Assembly (NCBI GenBank): GCA_029204225.1 | Contig: MU831576.1 | Coordinates: 62,001 to 126,000 of the forward strand | From: Diphasiastrum complanatum | Lineage: Eukaryota; Streptophyta; Lycopodiopsida; Lycopodiales; Lycopodiaceae | Length of the DNA: 64,000 nucleotides | Direction: 5' to 3' | Part shown: positions 1-10,000 of the stretch, piece after piece | Layout of the letters: each line of letters opens with the position of its first letter | Numbering within the stretch: position 1 is the first letter of the stretch | The notes under the pieces: model-generated | Told to the model about the DNA's origin: nothing | What the model saw: the letters and a program-made list of their open reading frames with translations, nothing else | Databases searched by the model: none | Made by a program: the position numbers and the translations under genes

Positions 1-159
1 CTTAAGTTTATCTTGAGGATAATTCTAGACATAAACTTCACATGATTCTGGATCTATTAATCCATTATATTTGGGTAGATCCAAACGGGGTGCTCTTCTA
101 ACAATAATAGGATTGACTTCCTGTGGAGCACCTCCAGCAACAGCTCCAGAGGCAGCCAT
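1..159 (-). pseudogene. gag: Ty3/gypsy gag, N-terminal fragment
   Basis: Reading the minus strand from an ATG at 159 gives a frame starting MAASGAVAGGAPQEVNP and then RRAPRLDLPKYNGLIDPE, a typical start of plant Ty3 capsid proteins, in which a short variable leader precedes a PKYNG-like entry into the retrotransposon gag fold. An in-frame stop lies at about 24-26 before the frame leaves the window. It follows, in the correct order on the minus strand, an LTR (988-1635), a primer-binding site (966-983) and a leader of about 800 bp. It is therefore the beginning of an element that runs off the left edge. The start ATG is inferred from position and from the style of the N-terminus. No catalytic residues are visible in so short a piece. 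Confidence 0.55.
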
Positions 160-965
160 CTTTACAAATTTAGATCAAGCAGACAATGAGATTGGATCTA
201 GATTTTTCAATCAAGCACTATCTCAGATCAGATCTGCTAGATCTATTTCACTTTCCAAAAATCTGATTGCTATATCGTGAAAAGATTTCAAAATTCAATT
301 AATCGATACTTTCAAAAAAGGAAAATTTATCAGAATCCAATTCAAAATATATTAGATTTGACCCAAATTTTGACAAAGATTTGATCTGGAAAATCAGAAC
401 CTAAAAATCGAACTAGTGAAGGTTCACTGGGCGAAGATTAGCTCGGCGAAGGTTCAACAGTGCTATTTTGGGAAAAAACTCTCTGATCAACTTTTTTGAC
501 AATTTCTTGGAAAATAACCTTCACCGACCACTCAGATGAAAGATCTGACACAAATAAAACTAAGGAAAACTGGAGAAGGTTTTTAACAAAAGAAAATACA
601 GTTTCTGTTGTTTGGCGAGGGTAAAAATCAAGATTTTCTATGATCTGAACAAGAAGAATCTTTACCAAACTCAAAAATAGTATTTTACTATAAGTAGAAT
701 GTTTTGAAAACTCAGCGAAGGTTCTGGCAAAGGATCAAGAGTAATACTGGTATTTTTGCAAAAAAGTGACCTTTTTGGCAAAAATATGGCAATATGACAA
801 CTGATCATCTGTAAACCTTTCTATTTTTGGTATTATTTTTCGCCGACCTGGCAGTAGATAGATCTAAATCACACCTATGCACAGTGAATTAGGTGAAGGT
901 TCTTTTGTATTTTTAGGATTTTGGTGATCCAACAAAGATGCTGCAAACTGAAAAATTGGCATAGC
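160..965 (-). other. Ty3 element leader (5' untranslated region)
   Basis: This is the untranslated leader between the primer-binding site and the gag start of the minus-strand Ty3 element. On the minus strand it contains several short frames but none longer than about 80 codons that resembles a protein. It carries repeated TTCGCC/GGCGAA-containing words (for example near 436, 450, 717 and 893), which may be decayed internal repeats. Confidence 0.45.
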
Positions 966-983
966 TCCCCGGCATCGGTGCCA
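966..983 (-). promoter_or_regulatory. Primer-binding site, tRNA-Asp type
   Basis: The minus strand reads TGGCACCGATGCCGGGGA, close to the plant Ty3 primer-binding site complementary to the 3' end of tRNA-Asp (TGGCGCCGTTGCCGGGGA), with about two mismatches. It lies four bases inside the LTR end at 988, the normal spacing for minus-strand DNA synthesis priming. This fixes the element's orientation as minus. Confidence 0.8.
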
Positions 984-987
984 AATT

Positions 988-1635
988 TGTAGTGGGTTTC
1001 TTTCCTTGCCTAATCTGAACCAAGATCTAGTCAATCTAGCATCAAAGAGACGGAGTTAGTTGTCACGCGTAGGTTCGTTCCCATGAGAGCGATAGTATAG
1101 TTCAGATTTAAGCATGAATGGAAGATCCACATCTAACTCTAACATCCATTAACCCTACGATCCATTGAAAATATGAGAGATGGAGAAAAAGTGATAGAGA
1201 GCAAGGACATTTATCAATCCATTCCCGAAGGGAACCAATCTGCTTTATTGAAATGAGGAAATGAACATGAAGAGCAACTCGAGTTGGTCCCTTTTTATAG
1301 TAGAGAGGAGGACCCTGGCCTCTGAATCCTATTGGTCCATTTCTGCCTCCCTAATTTAAAAAAGAGCGAGAACCATCCAAAATTGGAGGGAAACAATTTG
1401 AATCTGAATTTGAACCAATTTTGGTTGGAGTTCCAACTTTATTCACTAACTGGACATTTAGGCCTATGACATTAAAAGTCCCGCAAAAAAAGCCTAAATT
1501 CCTTTTATTGACTTGTAACTAATCAATCAAATAACTATGTGATCATCGGGTTGGACTTACACATGCAGGGTGCCAGATCCCTCTCAGTTATTAACTAGGG
1601 TTAGGGTTGCCTTGGGATCCGCAAATCCTCCAACA
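988..1635 (-). repeat. Ty3/gypsy 5' LTR
   Basis: This 648-bp segment is bounded by TG (plus-strand view TGTAGTGGG at 988) and CA (TCCAACA ending at 1635). On the minus strand it starts TGTTGGAGGATTTG and ends next to the primer-binding site. A TATA-like box (minus strand CTATAAAAAGGG, 1289-1300) marks the likely promoter and the U3/R boundary. Clearly related LTR fragments occur at 34918-35222 and, split by Copia-2, at about 41260-41577 plus 47740-47913, all in minus orientation. No target duplication can be tested because the other LTR lies outside the window. Confidence 0.8.
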
Positions 1636-2025
1636 AAATGTAATTAGCATACTTGATGGCTTACTCACCAGTAGGTAGAACTATATCAACACAACAATGC
1701 TAAACAACTGAAATCGTATACTACCCTGCCCAAACTCAATCAAAGTTATGCTATGTTAATGATACTAGCAATATTCAAAGCATAAAAATCGAGTCTCATA
1801 ATCCAAGGATCACAAATGAACGGGCTATTCAGACCATGCTTAAAAATTTGAGAAATATACCTTATGTTGGAAAAGGGAACCAGTTTGCCTTCAAGAGAAC
1901 CACAGTCATGAGACTTATGTGTCGTTCATTCGTGTGGATGGAATATCTAACTTCTTGTCAACCGAACTAGGCTTGTGACTTGTGTATGACTGCGAGATTG
2001 TACCATTTCTTCTGGTTCACATGTA
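1636..2025. other. No recognisable feature
   Basis: AT-rich sequence between the Ty3 LTR and the next gag-protease relic. No convincing coding frame, RNA or repeat was seen. It may be decayed pol sequence of the relic to its right. Confidence 0.3.
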
Positions 2026-2029
2026 CAAT

Positions 2030-4352
2030 AGCTGAATATCAATAAGTCCAAGTGCATGTGCCGTATCTTCTGTCATGATATTGACACTTGACCCGGAGTG
2101 AATTGGTACTTTTTCAACTAAACATTTTGAGATAGAGACGTCAATCTCTGGTGCTCCCAGGTCTCCAAGGTCAACATCAAGAAGGGATATCTCAGGTAGA
2201 GAAATATTCTTCTTCCTCCTTGTCTGCGATAGACTTTTTAGCTGCTTCTGCTAGCAACTGCTGAAAAGTGATATTTGGTCTCAAGGAGCCAATATCGGAA
2301 ACAATGTTGTATTGCTTCTTTTTCTACAACCTAAAATCTATGAGAACATCAGATAACTTTGAACTTAATGGAACTTCCTCTTCCTCCTCAAAAGTGACCT
2401 TCTTTTGAAGCAGGTTGGATTTAAGTTCTTTGATTAGAGTTCTCACTTCCTCAGCAACATCCTTCTTAAATAGATTGACATTGTTTCTATCATAATCAGA
2501 GTCGTCCAAGTCTTTTTGAGTAAGAGACTTGTTCTTCAACTTCTTTGACAGATGCTTCATCTTATTCTTCCGAGTCTTAGCTAAACTCTCTTTTGTTGGT
2601 TTGGGTGATTTTGAAGTGCTCCTAGTGGAAACTTTACAAACGTCTTCCAAATCACTTGGCCAATTAGTATTAGTAACCAACAGAGTGCCTTCGTCAGAGC
2701 ATTCAATCCTCTGAACGACTACATCTTCCTACTTCTTCTTTATTGCTAGCTCTGCACATGGAGAGTGAACATATTTGTATTCAGATTTTGAGGCTTTGGG
2801 CAATCTGCAGCAAGATGTCCTTGTCCCGAGCAGTTTGAATACAATGGGATAGAGCCGATTGGTTGACGAGGCTCCGGGCAATTGGGTGAATAATGGCCTT
2901 GTGCGTCACAATTATAATAGTTGTCCGCCAGCTTCTTCGGCGATAAATTGACTAGTGCATAAATAGTCTTCTGATTTGAATTCACTATTTGAACAGGTAC
3001 AAAGCGCTTTGGTCCAAAATTTGGTTTGGGCTGCGACGCTGGTGTAGATGATCCTTGAACATAATGACAATGCTCCTCCGAATCCGCTTCATAAACATAC
3101 AGAACATCTCCGCCTGCATTCTCAACATAAGAAACTTGTTTAACTTTACATTCATGGTTAGAGTGACCTGGTGCTCCGCATCTTGTACACAAATATTCGG
3201 ATCAGAAGATGTTGCCTTCTGCCACTTATCTGATATTTCAAATATTTGTATTTTTAAATTTTGCATTTGCTCCGAAAGATCTGAAACATTCTTCTTCCAA
3301 ACTTTGTCAGTCTTTGGAGGTGGTTCCTTGGAAGGCTTGAGCTTCTTTTTCATCTTTTTCTCCTTCCTGTGGTTCCTATCGTCTTTGAAAGAATTTGAGC
3401 TCTCTGTGTCGGAATCAACACTGGAACTTGATGACTCCGAGCTATCAGATGACTCCTCTTTCCAGCTTGAATCATCCGACAAAAATGATGACTTCTTTTT
3501 TGTCTTCTTGCTGAAACGATGCTTCCGAACAAACTTTGATGTTTCATAATTCTCTACTGTCGCAATAGTTTCATCCAAGGTATTCATGGGTCCTTGTTGG
3601 CAGTACCTGTCAATCTTACTTGGCAGCCCTGCAAGGTACCATTCTATCTACATTGCAACAGGATAAACACCCACCAATTTCCCAATTAAGTTTTGTACCT
3701 TTTGGGTGTACCTTCTCAATGAATTCTTTTCTTTCTTTTGAACGGAGTTCAGTCAGGCAAGCACTCGGGTAGAGTAACCAATCTCGTGGAACTAAGTGAA
3801 AAAGGCTTCTCTCAGCAAGTCCCAAGTATTAATGGCTGCATGATCCATTTGGCTGTACCAAATTTGGGCTAGTTTCCATAGTAGACTAGGGAATATGCAT
3901 AATTTGTCTACATTCGTTCCCTCACTATTGGAAACAACAATGGATTCAAACTGGGAGATGTAACTATCGACATCATTTGAAGAGGTTCTTTTAAAGTAAT
4001 CACACTTAATTTCTGAACTGGAATTGAATTGTGGTTGAGGTGGGTACATATTTGGTTCAAGGTTAGGTTCAAAATTAGGATCAGGATCAGGATTGAGATC
4101 TAAATCTGGATCGATATCTGATTCAGGTTCAGAGTCTGATTTTGGATCAGGGTCTGGATCAAGATTAACAACAGTCTCGGGACGTTTAGGTTCAAGGTTA
4201 GTTTTGGGTTTATCGATTGAGTTATTGAAAAAAACTTCAGCTTTTTGATAATTGGCAAAAGGTGATGTGTCACGCTGAAAGGCTTGTTGAAGTGTCTGAC
4301 CAGAGTTACAATCACAAGCACGTCCGACAAGGTGAGGCTTACCAACTGTCAA
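2030..4352 (-). pseudogene. gag-pro: Ty3/gypsy gag-protease polyprotein, degenerate
   Basis: The minus strand from 4352 reads through an acidic Asp-Pro/Glu-Pro repeat (about 4060-4220), a capsid-like helical region (WYSQMDHAAINTWDLLREAF near 3800-3880), a Ser/Asp/Glu/Lys-rich linker, and three zinc-knuckle-like blocks (2790-3192). The first knuckle is intact CX2CX4HX4C (CTRCGAPGHSNHEC). The second and third have lost their first Cys. A Lys/Glu-rich spacer follows (2324-2680), then a retropepsin start at about 2050-2100 reading IHSGSSVNIMTEDTAHALGL, where the catalytic Asp of D-S/T-G is His. Several frame changes separate the blocks, so no continuous product is possible. The order gag, CCHC, spacer, protease is that of Ty3 elements, and the spacer and protease resemble the plus-strand pol that starts at about 4.5 kb. 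RT and integrase are absent. The exact left end is uncertain. Confidence 0.7.
4060..4215 (-). repeat. Asp-Pro/Glu-Pro coding minisatellite in gag
   Basis: Short degenerate tandem units (plus-strand words such as GGATCAGGATCAGGATTGAGATC) encode, on the minus strand, alternating DP, DL, EP and DS dipeptides. The tract is strongly acidic and probably disordered. It sits N-terminal to the capsid-like part of the Ty3 gag relic. Confidence 0.6.
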
Positions 4353-4534
4353 AAACAGAAGTAGTCAACAAACAAAAGGCTTATGAAAGCAAAGAGAAGG
4401 GAAAACTCGAAGACTCAAACTCTCTATCTGATCTTCTGAAAAACTCAGCGGTTGTATTGAAGCGTAAGTGGTGTAGATATAGGGAACGAGCGCAAAAGAT
4501 CATCAATGGCCAGATTTAGAGGAGAAAATAAATA

Positions 4535-7474
4535 AAGTAACTACAAGAAGTAGTAAAGATTCTTTAACTCTTAAAGATAAGAAGAAAACTAAGACGAAAA
4601 TTGCGAAAACTGCAAAAATGCGACATAAAAAGCAAAGGTTTCAGAACAGTTAGTAAAAATTCCTAGTAATAAAGAATTAAAGCTTGATAAGTCTAATGGA
4701 AAACATTATGATATTGATATTAGTTCAGAAGCTTAGAAGGTTTTAGACGAAGAAACTAGAAAAGTTAAAAAAGTGACATTTTTAGATCCAGTTATAAGTA
4801 GCGAGATACCTAGAGATCTGTTGCCACTTAGAAACCATTCTTATAATATTGTCGAAGACCTTGTTTCTAGAATGCCCAATATAACTTTTAATCATTTATT
4901 AGACAATAACCGATATTATTAAAAAGAAATTAAGCAATTTTTGCAAAATAAAAAAAGAAGAAAAGCAAAGTTACCAGTAGTCAACATATGATTAGTTAAT
5001 TATGGTGATGAAGGCCAACCAGAGATTCAAGTGGTAATTAATGGCTGCACCTTAGATAATGTACCATAGATTCCGGATCTAGTGTAAATATATTGACTGA
5101 AGAAACAACATATGAATTAGGCATTGATCATAGAATAGCACCCACTTTAAGACATTTAAGGTTAGCCGATGCAACTAGAAGATCACCAATAGGATAACTA
5201 TCTCAGGTTACAGTTTATATTGGAGACCATAAGTTTCTTATGGATTTTATATTATTAAAAACTACGAGACAATCGTCATATAGAGTGATATTAGGACGAC
5301 CATGGCTCTATCAGGCCGATGTTATAACCCATTGGAAGAAAAAGGAGATTACCTTCAGAGACCAGATGGAGACACCAACAGGAAAAAGTCATAAAAGAAT
5401 TTCCATATCATGGGAAAAAGTTAAGTACAAAGGTGAGACACCTACATCTTCCTCGAGCTATACTTCGGAGGAAGAAGGGCTTCAGTCAGTAGGGACTGAG
5501 GAAGGGGAGAGGTTAGTTACATTAAGAATACTTGCATACAGTAATAGAGTAGAATATGTGGATAGAGGAGATTGTGGAGTTCCAGAGATTAGTGCGATCA
5601 TAGGAGATCAGACCATAGATAGAATACTAATAGACTCAGGATCTAGTATCAACCTAGTAACGCAAACAATGGTTAAAGAATTAGGATTAGAAAACCAAAT
5701 ACAGCTTATGACTTATCACGAAATCCATTTAGAAGACGCGACTAAATGTATACCAGTAGGCGAGCTAAAAGTTTTTAACATAGTTTTAGAGACAGAGACG
5801 TTTGTTATGAATTTTCTTGTCATAAATCCAGTAGATACACCACCTTATTCGATATTATTTGGAAGATCATGGTTATATCAAGCAGATGCTATTATAAATT
5901 GGTCTACCAAACATATATTTTTTCCAGGTATTCTCACAGCCAGTCCAATAGGGGGTCACCTTTTGAGATGGGGTGATGAGTTAGCTAGACCTGCTAAATC
6001 ATGGATCAATTTCATAGAATGCTATGAGATTGATGAGAAGGTAGACATACCGACAACATCCGAGTCAAGAGAAGTTATGGGTGGAACCAGATCAAGTCTG
6101 ACCGAGGGGATGGTATATAAAACAGATTATGTAGAAATAGAAATTAATAAAGGTAAGACTTTGAATCTATATAAACACCAATCGGACCAAGAACATGAAG
6201 AGTATATATTCCTTCTTCAAAAATACCAAAATGTGTTTTCTTGGTCGATGGATGATTTAATAGGTACACCAGTTAAATGGGGTGAACATAGAATAGATTT
6301 CATTCAGGGAACAATACATGTTAGGCAGCGCCAATATAGATTGAATCCAACGTACTCCTTATTAGTAAAAGACAAATTAGATAGATGTCTTAGAGCGGGT
6401 ATTATATATCTTGTTCTAAGCAGTGAGTGGGTGTCACCAATAGTTATAGTACCTAAGAAGAAGACGGGCAAGATTAGAGTTTGTCAGGATTTTAGAAAAC
6501 TAAATGCTGCCACAACAAAAGATTATCATCCTTTGTCGTATACAGATATCATTCTTGACCAGGTAGCTGGACATGAACGTTATAGTTTTTTAGATGGATT
6601 CTCAGGTTATAACCAAGTTTTTATAAAAGAGGAAGATAGATCCAAAACTACTTTCACCAATGATTGGGGGACGTACGCATATACGCGAATGCCCTTTGGT
6701 CTTTGTAATGCACCTGCCACATTCCAACGTATGATGACAAATATTTTTCAAATTTTTTTAAGAAAGTTTTTAGAAATTTTTATGGATGACTTTTGTGTCT
6801 ATTCATCAACTAAAAACCATTTAGATGCATTAGAGAAAACATTGAGAAGATGTCAAGAGACATCTCTTAAACTGCATCCAGCTAAGTGTTACTTTGGGAT
6901 GAGGGAAGGCATCCTTTTAGGGCATAAAATTTCGAAGGATGGTATACAAGCCGACATCGAAAAAATAAAAATGATTTTAGAATCATTAGAACCAACCAAT
7001 TTAAGAGATCTTAGAGGTTTTCTAGGACATGTAGGTTACTATCGGAGGATAATTAAAGATTATGCTATAATAATAACTCCTTTAACAAGTTTACTAAACC
7101 GATAGAATTTGAAGTTCCGACGTTTCGCATTAGTAATAAAGAGCGAATGGATGAACACGATAGTCTCCAGGAGCGGATGATTTCTTTGATGCAACTGGAA
7201 GAGGATAGTCGTCTTTTATTAATTGAGACTGAATGAGTTCTAAATAAAAGAAAAGAAAATTTTGATCAATCCATCAAGAAAATAAAAATTAAACAAGGGG
7301 ACTACGTGCTTCTGTATGATAACAGACACATGTTGTTTCCTGGAAAATTAGATGGATGAGACCGTATAAAGTTATAGAAGTTTTTAATAATGGATCACTT
7401 CAGTTAGCTGATCTCCAAGGACATTTACTTGACACTCGAGTAAATGGTTCAAGGGTGAAGCGGTACTATGACTA
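4535..7474 (+). pseudogene. pol: Ty3/gypsy pol with tandem retropepsins, RT and integrase tail
   Basis: Domain order: a Lys-rich spacer (4535-4900); a first retropepsin with IDSGSSVNI (Asp codon 5069) and VILGRPWLYQAD (about 5290); an acidic Ser/Glu linker; a second retropepsin with ILIDSGSSINLV (Asp codon 5633) and ILFGRSWLYQAD (about 5855); and a reverse transcriptase (about 6310-7000) with SPIVIVPKKKTGKIRVCQDFR, RMPFGLCNAPATFQ and FMDDF as the catalytic box. FMDDF suits the Athila/Tat branch. From 5240 to 7105 the frame is open for 621 codons. An in-frame TAA (5195-5197) and a frameshift near 5060 break the first protease. After the RT thumb (TPLTSLLNR, stop ending 7105) the frame jumps to an integrase C-terminus ending in RPYKVIEV...GSRVKRYYD at 7356-7473, so RNase H and the integrase core are deleted. 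It is the coding body of the element whose 3' LTR lies at 16119. Confidence 0.85.
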
Positions 7475-8053
7475 ATGTTTGATACATCAGTTTTTGAAGG
7501 CCGTCATTTTTTGTCCAATTATTTATTTTTTACCGAAGTATTAGCGAAAATGCCGAAACTAGTTTACATTTTAGCGAAAATGCCGAAGCATGCTGCATTG
7601 TTTGTATTGCAAAAAACCCGAGACCTTCGCTACATTTTATACTTTGTGAAAAACCCGACACTACATTGGAATTTACCATTTTAGAAATACGGAAACTGCA
7701 ACACTTACCTTTGCATTTTTTGGGATTTTCTACCTTCTGACACCTTCGTATTTTTTGCATAATAATTTTCGCTTTGGTTTACCAAGCGAAGCATTCGTGT
7801 ATTTTGTTTATTTATTTATTTATTTATTTTTGTTTTTAGGACTAGACACTTTATTATTGAGTATGTACCTTCAAAACGAAGGACACGCTTCCATTTAATA
7901 TTAGTCTAATCCGCCGAAATACCATCAATACGCCTAAAACCTCAAACACTTTAGTTGTTGTCGCTACCACTTTCCATCACTCTTGCTCTCCGAATTGCGA
8001 ATTGTTACGATCAAGCTCTTGTCTGTCATCGCTCGTTTACATCTGCAAGCACT
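7475..8053 (+). other. Ty3 pol to accessory-ORF spacer
   Basis: Noncoding spacer between the integrase tail and the extra downstream frame. It holds two copies of TAGCGAAAATGCCGAA (7542-7557 and 7572-7587, 30-bp period) and a (TTTA)n microsatellite at about 7805-7828. Similar GAAAATGCCGA words recur near 24.07 kb. No protein motif was seen. Confidence 0.4.
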
Positions 8054-8575
8054 ATGGCGATTGTATTCAAAACGCACCCAAAGCCAGTGATACCAGTATT
8101 ACAACCACTAGCTGTTCAAGCGCAAATTGAAGGTCTTCTTCAATTCAATCCATTAGTAATTCTTACTGATTTATGTTATGAGTTGATCCGCAATTTGGAC
8201 GAAACAGAAGAAGGACATATTTCCACAACCATCCGCAATCAAGAGATTGTTATCACATAGGGGTTTTAGTGTCGTGCCTTAGGATTGCCTATGGACGGCA
8301 GTATGCCAGTTACTAAACCATATTTCATTGCGGAGAGCGAAGCTTTTCAAGAAGAGGCTTATTTTGAGAAACGGGGATACAAACCTTCTTATATAAGAGA
8401 CCCCAATCTCAAGAGCTTCGTTCAATTTGCTCTTGCTTCTATCTTCTTACCAGAGCAAGAGTACACAATTTCAAATACCAATATGGGATACATGCTGAGA
8501 GCTTTAAATGGAGAACAGATTGCGTTCGGACAGATTGCTTTCAAGCAATTCTGTAAATTAATAAAAGCTAATCAG
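8054..8575 (+). pseudogene. Ty3 3' accessory ORF, first half
   Basis: An ATG at 8054 begins a frame (MAIVFKTHPKPVIPVLQPLA) that stays coding-like to the Copia-1 insertion point at 8575, apart from two in-frame TAG codons at 8258-8260 and 8267-8269. The product is soluble-looking, with a hydrophobic central stretch (KSFVQFALASIFLPEQEYT) but no signal peptide or clear membrane segment. It lies 3' of pol and 5' of the Ty3 LTR, the position of the extra frame in Athila/Tat-type plant elements. I do not recognise a domain. The frame resumes after Copia-1 at 15082. Confidence 0.6.
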
Positions 8576-9268
8576 TGAAAAAGAATTGAAAAAGATTGTC
8601 TATATTAGATATATGGGTCTTATGTTTTTTATATCAAGTATCTAGGTGTAGGATGTTGATAGGAACAAATTTGGCATAGATGGCAAATTATGCATTTCCA
8701 CTTGTCATGCCACTATTGAGCCAAAATAGAGTAAGAGGCTAAACTCGTGCCAATTAGAGTGTAGACAAGTGTAATGCTTTTGCTTGGTGAATTCTAAGAG
8801 GTCCAATAGGATTTAGAGGTGGAACCATGTGAGGTCCAATAGGAATTTGAGGTTTGCTTGAAAATAGTCCAATAGAATTAAGAGGTGCATGGATCAATGG
8901 TCCAATAGGATTAAGAGGTGACAAAGTGTGGTCCAATCATAGTTAAACATAGTGGTAGCTCATGGATCTACTAGTATCATTGTACATCTCATTTTGGATC
9001 TAATTGATTTGGAGATTGTGTGGATTTTGAGTGTTATTGGATTTCTAGCTTTCTCTCTCTACCCGAGAGATCATGATGATTTTATCTCTCTACCCGAGGA
9101 GAGTAGCTTCTTTTTACTTAGAATAATTTTTGAATACTTCTCATACGTTTTTGCCATAGAATCAAAGATAGATCTTGAATCTCAATCTAGTCTTGATCTT
9201 GGTTCATCTACACACCTTAGGAGATCACAAGTACATGTTGTGGACACTCCACACGTGTGAAATCTACA
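8576..9268 (+). repeat. Copia-1 5' LTR
   Basis: The LTR begins TGAAAAAGAATTG and ends CTACA directly before the primer-binding site. Within it (8795-8925) the phrase GGTCCAATAGGATT-AAGAGGTG is repeated imperfectly about four times. A CTCTCTACCCGAGAG-type direct repeat lies at about 9055-9105. Both repeats also occur in the 3' LTR. Confidence 0.85.
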
Positions 9269-9280
9269 TGGTATCAGAGC
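9269..9280 (+). promoter_or_regulatory. Copia-1 primer-binding site (tRNA-iMet)
   Basis: TGGTATCAGAGC, the standard plant copia primer site complementary to initiator tRNA-Met, abuts the LTR end. Confidence 0.95.
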
Positions 9281-10000
9281 TTACCTAAGGTTACCATGCA
9301 TTTTGATCCATTTAAGTGAAAACTATTCATCCATCTTGAGCTAGAAATTGTCAAGATCCATTTTCCTAGCTATCTTGTCCAATTTTGGATCAAAAGAGAT
9401 CAAAAGGACATTGACTGGGTCTGACCTGGTACTATACAGAATCAGGTGCTTAGACACGTGTGAGGAACATCCAATTTCAGTTTGGAAGTTCTCTCTCATG
9501 CTTGATCCATTTATCTTGCTAATAGCTTGTTTTGAAGCTATTTTTGCTAGTTTCTGATGCAATTAGTTTCATTCCATTTGGTTGAGCTAGTCAAAAGTTA
9601 TATGCTTTTGAAGAGGGTTATGTAGGGCACCTAGACCTGGGTGGACACATTTGGTTTGGTCAAGCAATTGCTTGATTGATCCAAAATCATAGTTGAATGC
9701 TTACCAATCTCATCTATATGTGATCTAGGCACTGTTTTGAGATCTTAGTCATTTTGTTTCATGCAATATCATTGTATTTGAGTCAAATTTGGTTTCTTAG
9801 TGTACTTCACACATGCTAAGAGTGTTTAATTCTAACTTTGCCCATACTCCATCATTTAGAGAGATTTGTGTAGCTAGTGAAAATCAATTCACAAATAGTT
9901 GCAAGATCTTTCATGGGAGGAAATAGTACTCCATTATTGGATCCTATTGAGAGTGTGTAGCAACATTTATTCTTCATCATTTGAGTTTTCTTCACTTCAC

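Noticed and set aside
3055-3549. Plus-strand 164-codon frame rich in Phe, Ser and Asp
   Set aside because: It is antisense to the Ser/Asp/Lys-rich part of the minus-strand Ty3 gag, which carries real motifs (CCHC); the plus frame has none.
2030-4535. Simple inversion of the gag half of the plus-strand Ty3 element
   Set aside because: The minus-strand relic extends through spacer and protease, which the plus-strand element also has; an inversion of one copy would not duplicate them.
8754-8936. Minus-strand Pro/Ile/Leu repeat peptide frame in the Copia-1 LTR
   Set aside because: It reflects the GTCCAATAGGATT DNA repeats in U3, and is repeated in the 3' LTR; not a gene.
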